Assembly (NCBI GenBank): GCA_905182495.1
Contig: CAJJBU010000003.1
Span: 310,001 to 374,000 of the forward strand
Source: Flavobacteriales bacterium UBA952
Lineage (GTDB): Bacteria > Bacteroidota > Bacteroidia > Flavobacteriales_D > Crocinitomicaceae
Length of the DNA: 64,000 nt
Direction of reading: 5' to 3'
Below are positions 18,072-26,315 of the stretch, piece by piece. The position numbers were made by a program, and so were the translations under genes. How positions within the stretch are numbered: the first letter of the stretch is position 1; every line of letters begins with the position of its first letter. The notes below the pieces were generated by a model. The model did not search any database. It saw only the letters and a program-made list of their open reading frames with translations, and was not told the DNA's origin.

Positions 18072-19643
18072 ATGAAATTAACTTTTACTATTACGAAAAA
18101 CTTTAAAACCCTTTTTGGTGCAGCAGCAATGTTCATTGCAACATCGGCAGTCGCGCAACCAATGGTTTTTAATGTTATCGCGGACAGTCCCGATCACAAT
18201 TATTTAGAAGCGGCTTTAATCCAAGAAGGTTTAGACGCTGTATTATCTGACCCATCTGCGGAGTTTACTGTATTTGCTCCAACCGATGCGGCATTCGATG
18301 CTTTAGCTGCAGCGCTAGGAACAGATATTACGGGATTACTTGCTTTACCAAATTTAACAGATGTATTAACGTATCATGTCTTAGGATCAGTTGTACCGTC
18401 TAGTGCTGTAACAAATGGCGCTATAGTACAACCTGTTTCATTTACAAATACATTGAAATTAACAGTCACAGGATTAGGTGGTGTTTTTGTAAATCAAGCT
18501 CAGGTGACTGCAGTGGATTTAAATGCTGAAAACGGTCTTGTTCACGTCCTTGACGCTGTATTACTTCCATTTGAAACGGTTGTAGATGTCGCGATCGACA
18601 ATGGTTTTAACGCACTTGCTGCAGCGGTAATTTACGCGGAGATAATGCCGGCTTTGACAAACCCTTTAGCAACTTACACTGTTTTCGCACCTACGGATCA
18701 AGCTTTCCAAGACCTTGCGGTAGCAGTAGGTATTCCATTTGAAGATTTATTCGCTCCGGAATCAATTAGTCCAGAAGAATTAGCAGGGGTTCTAGTATAC
18801 CACGTTTTACCATCTCAAGTATTGGCTGCAGACGTAACAAATGGTGCAATCGTTAACTGTTTAAGCCAAGTTAACGACCTTAAATTAACAGTTAAGGGTA
18901 CGGGTGAAGCCTTTGTAAACCAAGCTCAAATTACCGCTACAGATATTTTGGCTGACAACGGAGTTGTACATGTTTTGAATAGTGTTTTATTGCCAAATGA
19001 AACAGTTGTAGACATCGCTTTGGATAATAACTTTTCCTCTCTCGCAGCAGCAGTTATAAGAGCAGAGTTAATGCCTGCTTTAACGAATCCTTATGCGGTT
19101 TATACTGTTTTTGCTCCTACGAATGAGGCATTTGATGCACTTGCGTCGGCTTTAGGGACAGACCTAAACGGCGTCCTTGATTTACCGTTTCTTGCAGACG
19201 TATTATTATATCATGTCGTTTCAGGTGGAGTAACGTCAGGTGATTTGGTAAACGGTCCAGTACCTACGCTAAACGGTAGCGATATTACAGTGGATCTTAC
19301 CAACGGGGTTATGATTAATGACGCAACGGTAACCATGGCTGACCTATTTTCTGAAAACGGAGTCGTGCATGTTATTGACGGGGTATTACTTCCTCCAAAC
19401 TTGGGTGTCAATGAAAACACCACTGAAAATATTGCTGTGTATCCAAATCCTGCAATCAATACGGTTCAGTTCAACGGAAATGACACATACGAGTATTCTA
19501 TCATGAATGCCTTAGGTCAAGTCGTTTCAAGCGGAACAACAGCAAACCAAAGCATCTCAGTTTCTGACTTAGAAACTGGAATGTACACGATTGTTTTAAA
19601 CAACCAAGGCGGTTCTTTAACGAGTAAGTTTTTTAAAAACTAA
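18072..19643 (+). CDS. Secreted protein with three fasciclin (FAS1) domains and T9SS sorting domain
   Basis: A 523-residue exported protein. The signal peptide (residues 1-28) ends in SAVAQP. Three FAS1 domains follow at about residues 30-165, 170-305 and 310-440; each carries the pattern YTVFAPTxxAF and an NGVVHVLxxVLLP block. The last 75 residues (NIAVYPNPAINTVQFNG, then GMYTIVL and SKFFK) form a type A T9SS sorting domain. FAS1 proteins mediate adhesion between cells or to polysaccharide. The three domains are very similar to one another, which points to internal duplication. A strong terminator follows, so it is probably a single-gene transcript. Confidence 0.92.
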   Translation: MKLTFTITKNFKTLFGAAAMFIATSAVAQPMVFNVIADSPDHNYLEAALIQEGLDAVLSDPSAEFTVFAPTDAAFDALAAALGTDITGLLALPNLTDVLTYHVLGSVVPSSAVTNGAIVQPVSFTNTLKLTVTGLGGVFVNQAQVTAVDLNAENGLVHVLDAVLLPFETVVDVAIDNGFNALAAAVIYAEIMPALTNPLATYTVFAPTDQAFQDLAVAVGIPFEDLFAPESISPEELAGVLVYHVLPSQVLAADVTNGAIVNCLSQVNDLKLTVKGTGEAFVNQAQITATDILADNGVVHVLNSVLLPNETVVDIALDNNFSSLAAAVIRAELMPALTNPYAVYTVFAPTNEAFDALASALGTDLNGVLDLPFLADVLLYHVVSGGVTSGDLVNGPVPTLNGSDITVDLTNGVMINDATVTMADLFSENGVVHVIDGVLLPPNLGVNENTTENIAVYPNPAINTVQFNGNDTYEYSIMNALGQVVSSGTTANQSISVSDLETGMYTIVLNNQGGSLTSKFFKN

Positions 19644-19663
19644 GTACTACTTGGAAATAATTC

Positions 19664-19690
19664 AAAAGGGGGCGCAAAGCCCCCTTTTTT
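19664..19690 (+). terminator. Rho-independent terminator after the FAS1 gene
   Basis: A perfect stem GGGGGC (19668-19673) and GCCCCC (19679-19684) with a five-base loop is preceded by four A and followed by seven T. It lies 21 bases after the stop codon of the FAS1 gene. This is the clearest intrinsic terminator in the window. Confidence 0.92.
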
Positions 19691-19709
19691 TATGCACTAA
19701 AGTATTTTA

Positions 19710-19736
19710 TTGAAAACAATGCTTTGATTATCTTTG
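19710..19736 (+). promoter_or_regulatory. Promoter of rluF
   Basis: TATCTTTG (19729-19736) fully matches the TAnnTTTG element, with a TTG at 19710-19712, 16 bases upstream. The ATG at 19741 is only four bases after the element, so transcription would start at or very near the start codon and the mRNA may be leaderless. Confidence 0.6.
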
Positions 19737-19740
19737 AGAC

Positions 19741-20478
19741 ATGAGTGAAAACCATAAGTTTCCTGTTCGTCTTAATAAATACCTCAGCGAAGTAGGTTAC
19801 TGCTCAAGGAGAGAGGCCGATAAGCTCATAGAACGCAGTCGCGTGACATTGAACGGAGAAGTTCCTGTTCTTGGCACGAAGGTTCAAGAACATGATTCTG
19901 TAGAAGTCGACGGCTCTCCGATCTCTGAAAAGAAAGAAAAGCCTGTTTACCTGATATTCAATAAGCCTATCGGTATCGTTTGCACAACTGACACACGTGT
20001 AGAAAGAGACAATATTATTGATTACATCAACTACCCCAAACGTATTTTTCCAATTGGACGATTAGATAAGCCCAGTGAAGGATTGATTTTTCTTACGGAC
20101 GACGGGAATATTGTAAATAAAATTTTGCGCGCTCGAAACGGGCATGAGAAAGAATATATTGTTCGTGTAAACAAACCGATTAACTCGAGCTTTGTAAAGC
20201 GAATGGCTGCAGGTGTGCCTATTTTGGAAACCACGACAAGTCCTTGCTTTGTGAAAAAACTAGCTGTAAATGAGTTTAAAATAGTGCTTACACAAGGGCT
20301 AAACAGACAAATCAGGCGGATGTGTGAATACTTAGGTTATCATGTCACCAGACTACAACGCGTGCGAATTATGAATATTGAATTAGATATTCCTACCGGA
20401 AAATGGCGTGAATTCACTGCCCAAGAGTTTCTTGAACTTAATCGCCTTCTAGATCATTCTGAAAAGGCAAACTCATAA
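19741..20478 (+). CDS. rluF: 23S rRNA pseudouridine synthase RluF
   Basis: A 245-residue protein has an S4 RNA-binding domain (residues 7-60, VRLNKYLSEVGYCSRREADKL) and a RsuA/RluB/E/F-type catalytic domain. The catalytic aspartate is Asp109 in IGRLDKPSEGL. The segment around NKPIGIVCTTD and the IINK/LRARNGHEKEY block are closer to RluF (uridine 2604 in helix 74 of 23S rRNA) than to RluB or RluE. It is preceded by a good promoter and followed after 66 bases by lysS, which has its own -7 element. Confidence in the family is very high, slightly lower for the exact RluF assignment. Confidence 0.92.
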   Translation: MSENHKFPVRLNKYLSEVGYCSRREADKLIERSRVTLNGEVPVLGTKVQEHDSVEVDGSPISEKKEKPVYLIFNKPIGIVCTTDTRVERDNIIDYINYPKRIFPIGRLDKPSEGLIFLTDDGNIVNKILRARNGHEKEYIVRVNKPINSSFVKRMAAGVPILETTTSPCFVKKLAVNEFKIVLTQGLNRQIRRMCEYLGYHVTRLQRVRIMNIELDIPTGKWREFTAQEFLELNRLLDHSEKANS

Positions 20479-20514
20479 GTCTTACAATCAGTTCAATAAA
20501 ATGAGGTTTTACCT

Positions 20515-20522
20515 TATCTTTG
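20515..20522 (+). promoter_or_regulatory. -7 promoter element of lysS
   Basis: TATCTTTG at 20515-20522 fully matches TAnnTTTG and lies 22 bases before the lysS start codon. A -33 TTG at normal spacing is not visible, so the call rests on the -7 element alone. Confidence 0.5.
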
Positions 20523-20544
20523 CACTTTATATTGAATTTTTCTC

Positions 20545-22248
20545 ATGAGCCAACAAGAATTGTCCGAACAAGAACTGCAAAGAAGAGAATCGCTGCAGAA
20601 GCTAAGATCCCTAAATATAGAGCCCTTTCCAGCGCCATTATATCCTGTTGATGCGCTGTCTAAAAACCTTCTTGATACGTACGAGGAAGGCAAAGAGGTT
20701 TGTATTGCTGGGCGTATGATGAGCCGACGAATCATGGGAAAGGCTTCTTTTGCCGAGCTTCAAGACTCTGAAGGAAGGATTCAACTCTATGTCAATAGGG
20801 ATGAGGTTTGTCCTGAAGAAGATAAAACACTTTACAATAGTGTCTTTAAAAAACTGCTTGACCTTGGAGATTTTATTGGGGTTAAAGGAACTATTTTTAA
20901 AACACAGGTCGGCGAAATCTCGATTAATGTAAAAGAACTTACTTTATTAAGTAAGTCTATTCGGCCTCTTCCGCTACCTAAAACAGATGCTGATGGAAAC
21001 GTCCATGATGCATTCACCGATCCTGAAACCAGATACCGTCAACGATATGTAGACCTTGTTGTTAACCCGAGCGTAAAAGAAACTTTTATCAAGCGTTCTA
21101 AAATCATCTCCTCGATGAGACAGTTTTTGAACAATAAGGACTATTTAGAAGTAGAAACACCTATTCTTCAATCAATTCCTGGAGGAGCAGCTGCAAGGCC
21201 TTTTATTACGCATCATAATGCTTTAGATATTCCGCTTTATTTAAGAATTGCCAATGAGCTTTACCTAAAGCGATTGATCGTGGGTGGTTTTGATGGTGTT
21301 TATGAATTCGCTAAAGATTTCAGAAATGAAGGAATGGACCGCACTCACAATCCCGAATTTACCCAGATGGAGATTTATGTGGCCTACAAAGATTATCTAT
21401 GGATGATGCATTTTACAGAGGAAATGTTAGAAACCATTTGTTTAGATGTCCTTGGTACAACTTCTGTAAAAATTGGGGATAATGAAGTGAGTTTTAAACG
21501 GCCCTTCAAAAGAATCTCAATGCTTGATTCCATTAAAGAGCATACGGGGGTAGACATCTCCAAAATGGACGAAAACGAACTTCGTGAAACCTGTAAGGCG
21601 CTTGGTGTTGAAACGGACCAAAGTATGGGTAAGGGAAAGATGATTGATGAAATATTCGGAGAAAAATGTGAGCACCTTTATATCCAGCCGACATTTATAA
21701 CAGATTACCCTGTCGAAATGTCCCCGTTGTGTAAAAAGCACCGTGATAACCCTGAGCTTACAGAAAGGTTTGAGCTCATGGTAAACGGTAAAGAACTTGC
21801 AAATGCCTACACAGAACTCAACGATCCTATTGATCAAAAAGAACGCTTTGAAGAGCAGGTACGTCTTGCGGCAAAAGGAGATGACGAAGCGATGTTTATT
21901 GACCATGATTTCGTGAAATCACTAGAGTATGGTATGCCTCCTACATCGGGTATGGGCATTGGTATCGATAGGCTTTGTATGTTTCTAACAAATAACGCAT
22001 CTATTCAGGAGGTCTTGTTTTTCCCTCAAATGAGGCCAGAGGTAAAGGTTGTTAATCTTGAACTTAATGAAAATGAAAAACTCATTCATGAAGAGCTGAA
22101 AAAACACCATCAAATTGGCCTTCTCGATCTTAAGTCAAAATTCGAATTAAGTAATAAGGCGTGGGACGTTTCATTGAAGGGCCTAGCTAAAAAAAATCTT
22201 TTGAAAGTCACTAAAGAAAACGATGTGCTGACCGTTAAGCCTATTTAA
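20545..22248 (+). CDS. lysS: Lysine--tRNA ligase (class II)
   Basis: This 567-residue enzyme charges tRNA(Lys). The anticodon-binding OB fold covers residues about 55-165. Class II motif 2 is seen in FRNEGMDRTHNPEFTQMEIY near residue 262, and motif 3 in GMGIGIDRLCMF near residue 470. Residues about 500-567 form a C-terminal extension beyond the roughly 500 residues of the E. coli enzyme, of a kind common in Bacteroidota. The gene follows rluF but has its own promoter element, and it converges on the carotenoid fusion gene with only nine bases between the two stop codons. Confidence 0.97.
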   Translation: MSQQELSEQELQRRESLQKLRSLNIEPFPAPLYPVDALSKNLLDTYEEGKEVCIAGRMMSRRIMGKASFAELQDSEGRIQLYVNRDEVCPEEDKTLYNSVFKKLLDLGDFIGVKGTIFKTQVGEISINVKELTLLSKSIRPLPLPKTDADGNVHDAFTDPETRYRQRYVDLVVNPSVKETFIKRSKIISSMRQFLNNKDYLEVETPILQSIPGGAAARPFITHHNALDIPLYLRIANELYLKRLIVGGFDGVYEFAKDFRNEGMDRTHNPEFTQMEIYVAYKDYLWMMHFTEEMLETICLDVLGTTSVKIGDNEVSFKRPFKRISMLDSIKEHTGVDISKMDENELRETCKALGVETDQSMGKGKMIDEIFGEKCEHLYIQPTFITDYPVEMSPLCKKHRDNPELTERFELMVNGKELANAYTELNDPIDQKERFEEQVRLAAKGDDEAMFIDHDFVKSLEYGMPPTSGMGIGIDRLCMFLTNNASIQEVLFFPQMRPEVKVVNLELNENEKLIHEELKKHHQIGLLDLKSKFELSNKAWDVSLKGLAKKNLLKVTKENDVLTVKPI

Positions 22249-22257
22249 AAAAGAGCA

Positions 22258-24219
22258 CTACTTTTTTCTTCTTAATGCATAAAACCGATGCATACACAAG
22301 ATGTGAGGAAAACTAATGCACGAGATGAAAACGAAAAAAAGGGAAACATTGCTTTCTAAAGACGCGTCTTGGTTAAGAAAGAAAAACAAAAACAAAGCAA
22401 AGGCTCCCACATTGAAGGGAAGTGCATTTTTGAACAATTCTAGATTGCTTTTACCCAACGATGATTTCAAATGGCTCCAGCCATTGTAGCTGTGATGAAA
22501 AATAAAATAAATACCGAAAGCAACAACTAAGGGTAGCCACTGGCTTACAAATAGGAATGCAACAAGCGACAGCATGCGATAGCTTTTGAAATAACGTGAA
22601 ACCCCTAGAGACAGCAACATCACCAACAAGAAACAATTCTCATAATACACAGAAGCACCAAGCTCGCCAACATCAAGAAGGGCAAGCACACTATTCAGTT
22701 CACTCACATGTGAGGAGAGCAATCCCACAAAAAATAAACAGCCCCAAAGCATCCCAATAAAAGGGGGTAGAATCCCCCATTCTTCTGTATCTGTTTCTCC
22801 AAAATGCCATGCAGAATAGGTTAAAAAGCTAATTAGCGCTATTGTTGGAGACAGAATCCACAACAAATAAACTGCAAGCATTAATCCTAAATATTTAAAA
22901 AGGAACGGAAAAGTGATTTTTTTTGATGTTGAAAATGCCTCTGTCATGTGATCCATCGCTCCATGAGGAATACCAATCAGAACAAGTCCCAAAACAAGAA
23001 TGAAGTACATCGTGCTCACGGCTAAGTCAGGCCAAAATAACGCCAATATAAAATACAGAAAAAGTGGCGTAAATAAGACTAGCGTCTGTTTTGATTTTTT
23101 AAACCCTAAAACCAAACAAGCTTTTAAAAACAAACCTATAGGCAACTTATAAAACATTTTTATGTCCTCCCATAAGCTCGTTTTTTCATCTAAAAAACCC
23201 AGTACATAAACTGTGTTTTTAGCACGAAAAAGTTGTTGGAAAACAGGCCTTCCCTTTTCTGGCCATAGCGCTAGGATTAAGATGAGAAGTCGGTCATACA
23301 AACGAAAACGCTTGGGCTTTTTTATTATTGCCCTTGAAGAACAAAGTGATTTCGCGTGCTCGTGCATGTTTTTAAACGCGTATCCTGTACTTGGTTTTAC
23401 TTTACTCGCTCTTGTTCCTATGGGAATGACTCCCTTTATTTTTTTAAGTTTTGGGAGATCAATGCACATTGGAATCACGCCCTTCTCTACTTCTTCGATC
23501 TCAAAATCCCCATACTTTTCAAGAATATAGGTCTCAAGCACCTCCTTGGCTTCTTTATGAGATATAGGTTGTTTTCCAAACCGGGTCAACTCAACTAGTG
23601 CGCTGTCTTCAGAATAAGGCAAAATATAAACAAATTGTGTGTAACCCTGTTGGGCTACATTAAAGTCCATAAGGGTGCAAGTATCTTTGTTTAACGCTAC
23701 ATTTTTCAATCGCACTTTGTAACCAACAAAAGACTGCAAGATGTTCTGGTCCGACGAGCGGATTTTGTTCATTTCAGGTGGGCGCGAATCAAAAACAGCA
23801 ATGCCAATATATTGACAAGAATCAGTTTTAACATAGGTGTCACCATCGTTCTCTATGCTCCTAACGTTTTCAAGTATAAATGTCGTGTCATAAGACCGCA
23901 ATAATACTTTAGAGGCCTCGTATAGGTCTAAACTATTAATGTGAAAATAATTTAATGGACCTATGTCCTGACCGGCCGCATCATCAATAGCCATTTTTGT
24001 CCAATTATGAGAAATTAAACTTCGGTAGTCATTAACAATTTCAGCTTCTTTAAGTGCCCAAAAGCAATAGGTTTTGTCATTTGCTTTTTTTGTGCTTGGG
24101 TCTAAGACAAGAATCGACTTATTTACAAGCATTCCTTTTCTATGCATTTCCTGGACGAGTATGCATGAACTGGCACCAAAACCAGTAAAAATAAAGTCGT
24201 ATTTTTTTTGAGTTGCCAT
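22258..24219 (-). CDS. Fused lycopene beta-cyclase (CrtY) and Brp/Blh-type beta-carotene 15,15'-dioxygenase
   Basis: A 653-residue polypeptide carries two complete enzymes. Residues 1-370 form a lycopene cyclase: a dinucleotide-binding start (FTGFGASSC), the FDSRPP motif near residue 145, and MDFNVAQQGYTQFVYILPY near 185-203. Residues about 378-653 form a membrane protein of the Brp/Blh family, with histidine motifs GIPHGAMDH (His419, His424), AWHFGETD (His472), FIFHHSYNGWSH (His575/576) and SFPHILCMH (His639, His644). The first would close lycopene to beta-carotene and the second would split beta-carotene into retinal, the rhodopsin chromophore. The frame is uninterrupted through the junction near 23100. 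ATG at 24219 is preferred to the adjacent TTG. No rhodopsin, crtB or crtI is in the window. Confidence 0.9.
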   Translation of the reverse strand: MATQKKYDFIFTGFGASSCILVQEMHRKGMLVNKSILVLDPSTKKANDKTYCFWALKEAEIVNDYRSLISHNWTKMAIDDAAGQDIGPLNYFHINSLDLYEASKVLLRSYDTTFILENVRSIENDGDTYVKTDSCQYIGIAVFDSRPPEMNKIRSSDQNILQSFVGYKVRLKNVALNKDTCTLMDFNVAQQGYTQFVYILPYSEDSALVELTRFGKQPISHKEAKEVLETYILEKYGDFEIEEVEKGVIPMCIDLPKLKKIKGVIPIGTRASKVKPSTGYAFKNMHEHAKSLCSSRAIIKKPKRFRLYDRLLILILALWPEKGRPVFQQLFRAKNTVYVLGFLDEKTSLWEDIKMFYKLPIGLFLKACLVLGFKKSKQTLVLFTPLFLYFILALFWPDLAVSTMYFILVLGLVLIGIPHGAMDHMTEAFSTSKKITFPFLFKYLGLMLAVYLLWILSPTIALISFLTYSAWHFGETDTEEWGILPPFIGMLWGCLFFVGLLSSHVSELNSVLALLDVGELGASVYYENCFLLVMLLSLGVSRYFKSYRMLSLVAFLFVSQWLPLVVAFGIYFIFHHSYNGWSHLKSSLGKSNLELFKNALPFNVGAFALFLFFFLNQDASLESNVSLFFVFISCISFPHILCMHRFYALRRKK

Positions 24220-24224
24220 CAAAT

Positions 24225-24259
24225 CGAATATAGTCTCTTATTTTAAACAGGAAACCAAA
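24225..24259 (-). promoter_or_regulatory. Possible promoter of the CrtY-Blh fusion gene
   Basis: On the minus strand TATATTCG (24232-24225) matches seven of eight positions of TAnnTTTG, and a TTTG lies 23 bases upstream. The ATG at 24219 follows within five bases, so the transcript would have almost no leader. This is suggestive only. Confidence 0.4.
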
Positions 24260-24315
24260 TGGGTTTGTTCGCTTTTACAACGGCAAAGGGTCTAGAAACA
24301 AAGTAATTGCGTCGG

Positions 24316-25704
24316 TTAATCAATGACTAGTTTTTGAATTTGTGAAGACTCCTCTGCGCCGTCAGAAAATAGAATTTGAAGAAAGTAGAGACCCGAAGAA
24401 AGGTCCAATTGGAGGTTGCTATAGCTTTGATTGACCACGGATATACTCTTTATAAATGCGCCTTTTGCATCCATAATTCGTATTTCAAAAGACAATTGAA
24501 GGCCCTCAGGAAGTCGGACATGAATCAACTGTCCCCCAAGGGCCGGGTTCGGATAAACCGCAATTTCCAGCTGCGCAGGTATGGACTCAAAGAAGTCGCT
24601 TTCAAATTCAAAAAGATACAAGCCTGAGATTCTATCTGAAACAAGAATTCTTTTGCTCGGCAAAGAAGCATTAATTCCCCATGCTCCCCACATAGAAAAG
24701 GTATTCCCCTGCAGGTCATTGTGTGTGTCGTAGGATGCAATTTCTGTTGGGGGGTTAGTTCTTAAATCATAAATACGTAAACCGTCATTATAGTAGGCGA
24801 CATAGGCCAAGTTATTGGTGGTATAAATATTGTGGGCCGTCTTGTCGTAAGGCGCGTTCTCCATGCCGAAAAGAGACTGTACCTGAAGCTCGTATTGTTC
24901 CGAGATGGCACACTCTTTTAAACGAGTTCCTGGCGTCTCATCTGCAAAGACGTATGTCTTTTTATCCGGACTAAGACTTCCTTGATGATTATAACCCTGC
25001 TCTTGATAAAACTCTAAATTTGATAAGTATATCGGCTCAATCGGATTGGAGAAGTCATAAATTCTTATCCCATCAAAGCCGCAATTCAAGATTGCTATTT
25101 GATCTCGAACTTCAATGTCGTGGACCTCGTTAAGGTCGTCAAATCCCTCCCATAACAGGATGGGATTGAGTGGGTCCGATAATGAAAAAACACGAAGCGG
25201 AATTAAGCTTCCTTCTTGTCCATTGACAATTGGGGTTACAGCGCACAAATACATAAGCGCGTTCGCGGTATCAATATAAATAGTGTGCGCCTTGCCAACG
25301 CGTTCATCTTGAATTTCTGCCGCCAAAACAACAGAGTCCGGCAAAAAGGAATAATCTATAATCTGAAGACTTGCGTTCCCTTCATCTCCTATTGCATAAG
25401 CGTAATTCAAGTAGGTCTTATACTCTCTTGTTGTTGCCTGAGATGCGCTATAAGAGCCTTGAATACCGTCAATAAAAACAAGCTCGTTTATAGCGCTAAT
25501 ATTAAAAAATGCTGCGCCCTCCGTTGTTCCTAAAATAGCATACTCCTCTTGGTCGTGAACGAATGCCCAGCAACCGCTATAACGCACCTGGCTGGAATTA
25601 CTCACCAAAGTTGAATCCTGCCAATTGGCTAAAAGCTTTACATTTTTAACTTGACCGAATACTGAAAATGCAGCAATAATAAAGAATACAATTAGCGGTT
25701 TCAT
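24316..25704 (-). CDS. Choice-of-anchor B family protein with T9SS sorting domain
   Basis: A 462-residue exported protein with a signal peptide at residues 1-17. The body has repeating blades like those of LVIVD/beta-propeller proteins (for example SLQIIDYSFLPD, IRIYDFSNPIEPIYLSN and LRIYDLRTNPPTEIASYD). The overall pattern matches the choice-of-anchor B family, in which the same sensor-like propeller carries different C-terminal anchors. Here the anchor is a T9SS type A domain (LEIAVYPNPALGGQ, then LDLSSGLYFLQILF). Function is unknown. It overlaps the upstream methyltransferase gene by four bases and is probably translated from the same mRNA. Confidence 0.85.
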   Translation of the reverse strand: MKPLIVFFIIAAFSVFGQVKNVKLLANWQDSTLVSNSSQVRYSGCWAFVHDQEEYAILGTTEGAAFFNISAINELVFIDGIQGSYSASQATTREYKTYLNYAYAIGDEGNASLQIIDYSFLPDSVVLAAEIQDERVGKAHTIYIDTANALMYLCAVTPIVNGQEGSLIPLRVFSLSDPLNPILLWEGFDDLNEVHDIEVRDQIAILNCGFDGIRIYDFSNPIEPIYLSNLEFYQEQGYNHQGSLSPDKKTYVFADETPGTRLKECAISEQYELQVQSLFGMENAPYDKTAHNIYTTNNLAYVAYYNDGLRIYDLRTNPPTEIASYDTHNDLQGNTFSMWGAWGINASLPSKRILVSDRISGLYLFEFESDFFESIPAQLEIAVYPNPALGGQLIHVRLPEGLQLSFEIRIMDAKGAFIKSISVVNQSYSNLQLDLSSGLYFLQILFSDGAEESSQIQKLVID

Positions 25705-26234
25705 TCTATAAACTTTTTACAAAATTCCCAAACGACTATACCTGCACAAACACTTACATTTAAGCTGTGTTTTGTTCCAAACTGAGGAATCTCAAGAACA
25801 AAGTCGGCACAATCTACAAGCTCCTGGCTTACACCATTAACCTCGTTCCCAAAGACCAATGCAAAAGGCTTGTTTTCAAAATCTTTTACCTCTTGTAAAA
25901 AGGTGGTTTTTTCCGTTTGCTCCACAACGCCAACTGAATACCCTTGTTTTTGTAGTTTTATTACCTCAGCACTTAGGTTTTCAACATGCGCCCATGCAAC
26001 AGTCTCTGTTGCACCCAAAGCTGTTTTACGGATGTCTTTATGCGGCGGTGTCGCGGTTATTCCTCCTAAAATTATTTTCTTTACATTAAATGCATCTGCA
26101 GTTCTAAAAAAAGAACCGACATTGTTTAGCGATCTAATGTCGTCTAAAATTAAAACAATAGGAAACTTCTCTTGCGCATGAAACTCGGCTTCTGTTTTCC
26201 GATCAAGTTCCCAGAGTTTTAGTTTTTTGTTCAT
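25701..26234 (-). CDS. TrmH/SpoU family RNA 2'-O-methyltransferase
   Basis: The 177-residue protein fits the SPOUT class. It shows the three conserved motifs: NVGSFFRTADAFNV near residue 36, FALVFGNEVNGVSQELVD near residue 128, and IPQFGTKHSLNVSVCAGIV near residue 150. These form the S-adenosylmethionine-binding knot. The family methylates ribose 2'-OH in tRNA or rRNA; the site modified cannot be told from the sequence. There is no extra N-terminal substrate domain, so it is a minimal catalytic unit, as in TrmL- or TrmH-like enzymes. It leads a two-gene minus-strand unit and is divergent from mutS. Confidence 0.9.
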   Translation of the reverse strand: MNKKLKLWELDRKTEAEFHAQEKFPIVLILDDIRSLNNVGSFFRTADAFNVKKIILGGITATPPHKDIRKTALGATETVAWAHVENLSAEVIKLQKQGYSVGVVEQTEKTTFLQEVKDFENKPFALVFGNEVNGVSQELVDCADFVLEIPQFGTKHSLNVSVCAGIVVWEFCKKFIE

Positions 26235-26261
26235 AGATTGTTAAATATATGTTTATCGCGC

Positions 26262-26292
26262 TTTGAATTACAAAGAGAGGCTATTAACTTTA
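26262..26292 (+). promoter_or_regulatory. Promoter of mutS
   Basis: TTTG (26262-26265) and TAACTTTA (26285-26292, seven of eight matches to TAnnTTTG) are spaced by 19 bases. The expected transcript start is near 26299. This rules against a start codon at 26238 and supports the TTG at 26316. Confidence 0.55.
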
Positions 26293-26315
26293 CAAAAGTT
26301 ACAAAATCATTTCAT

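Noticed and set aside
21517..21906. Minus-strand frame of 129 codons within lysS
   Set aside because: It lies entirely opposite a well-conserved lysS region and resembles no protein.
26238..26315. Upstream extension of mutS to a TTG at 26238
   Set aside because: The promoter TTTG-N19-TAACTTTA lies inside this stretch and the extra residues are not part of MutS.
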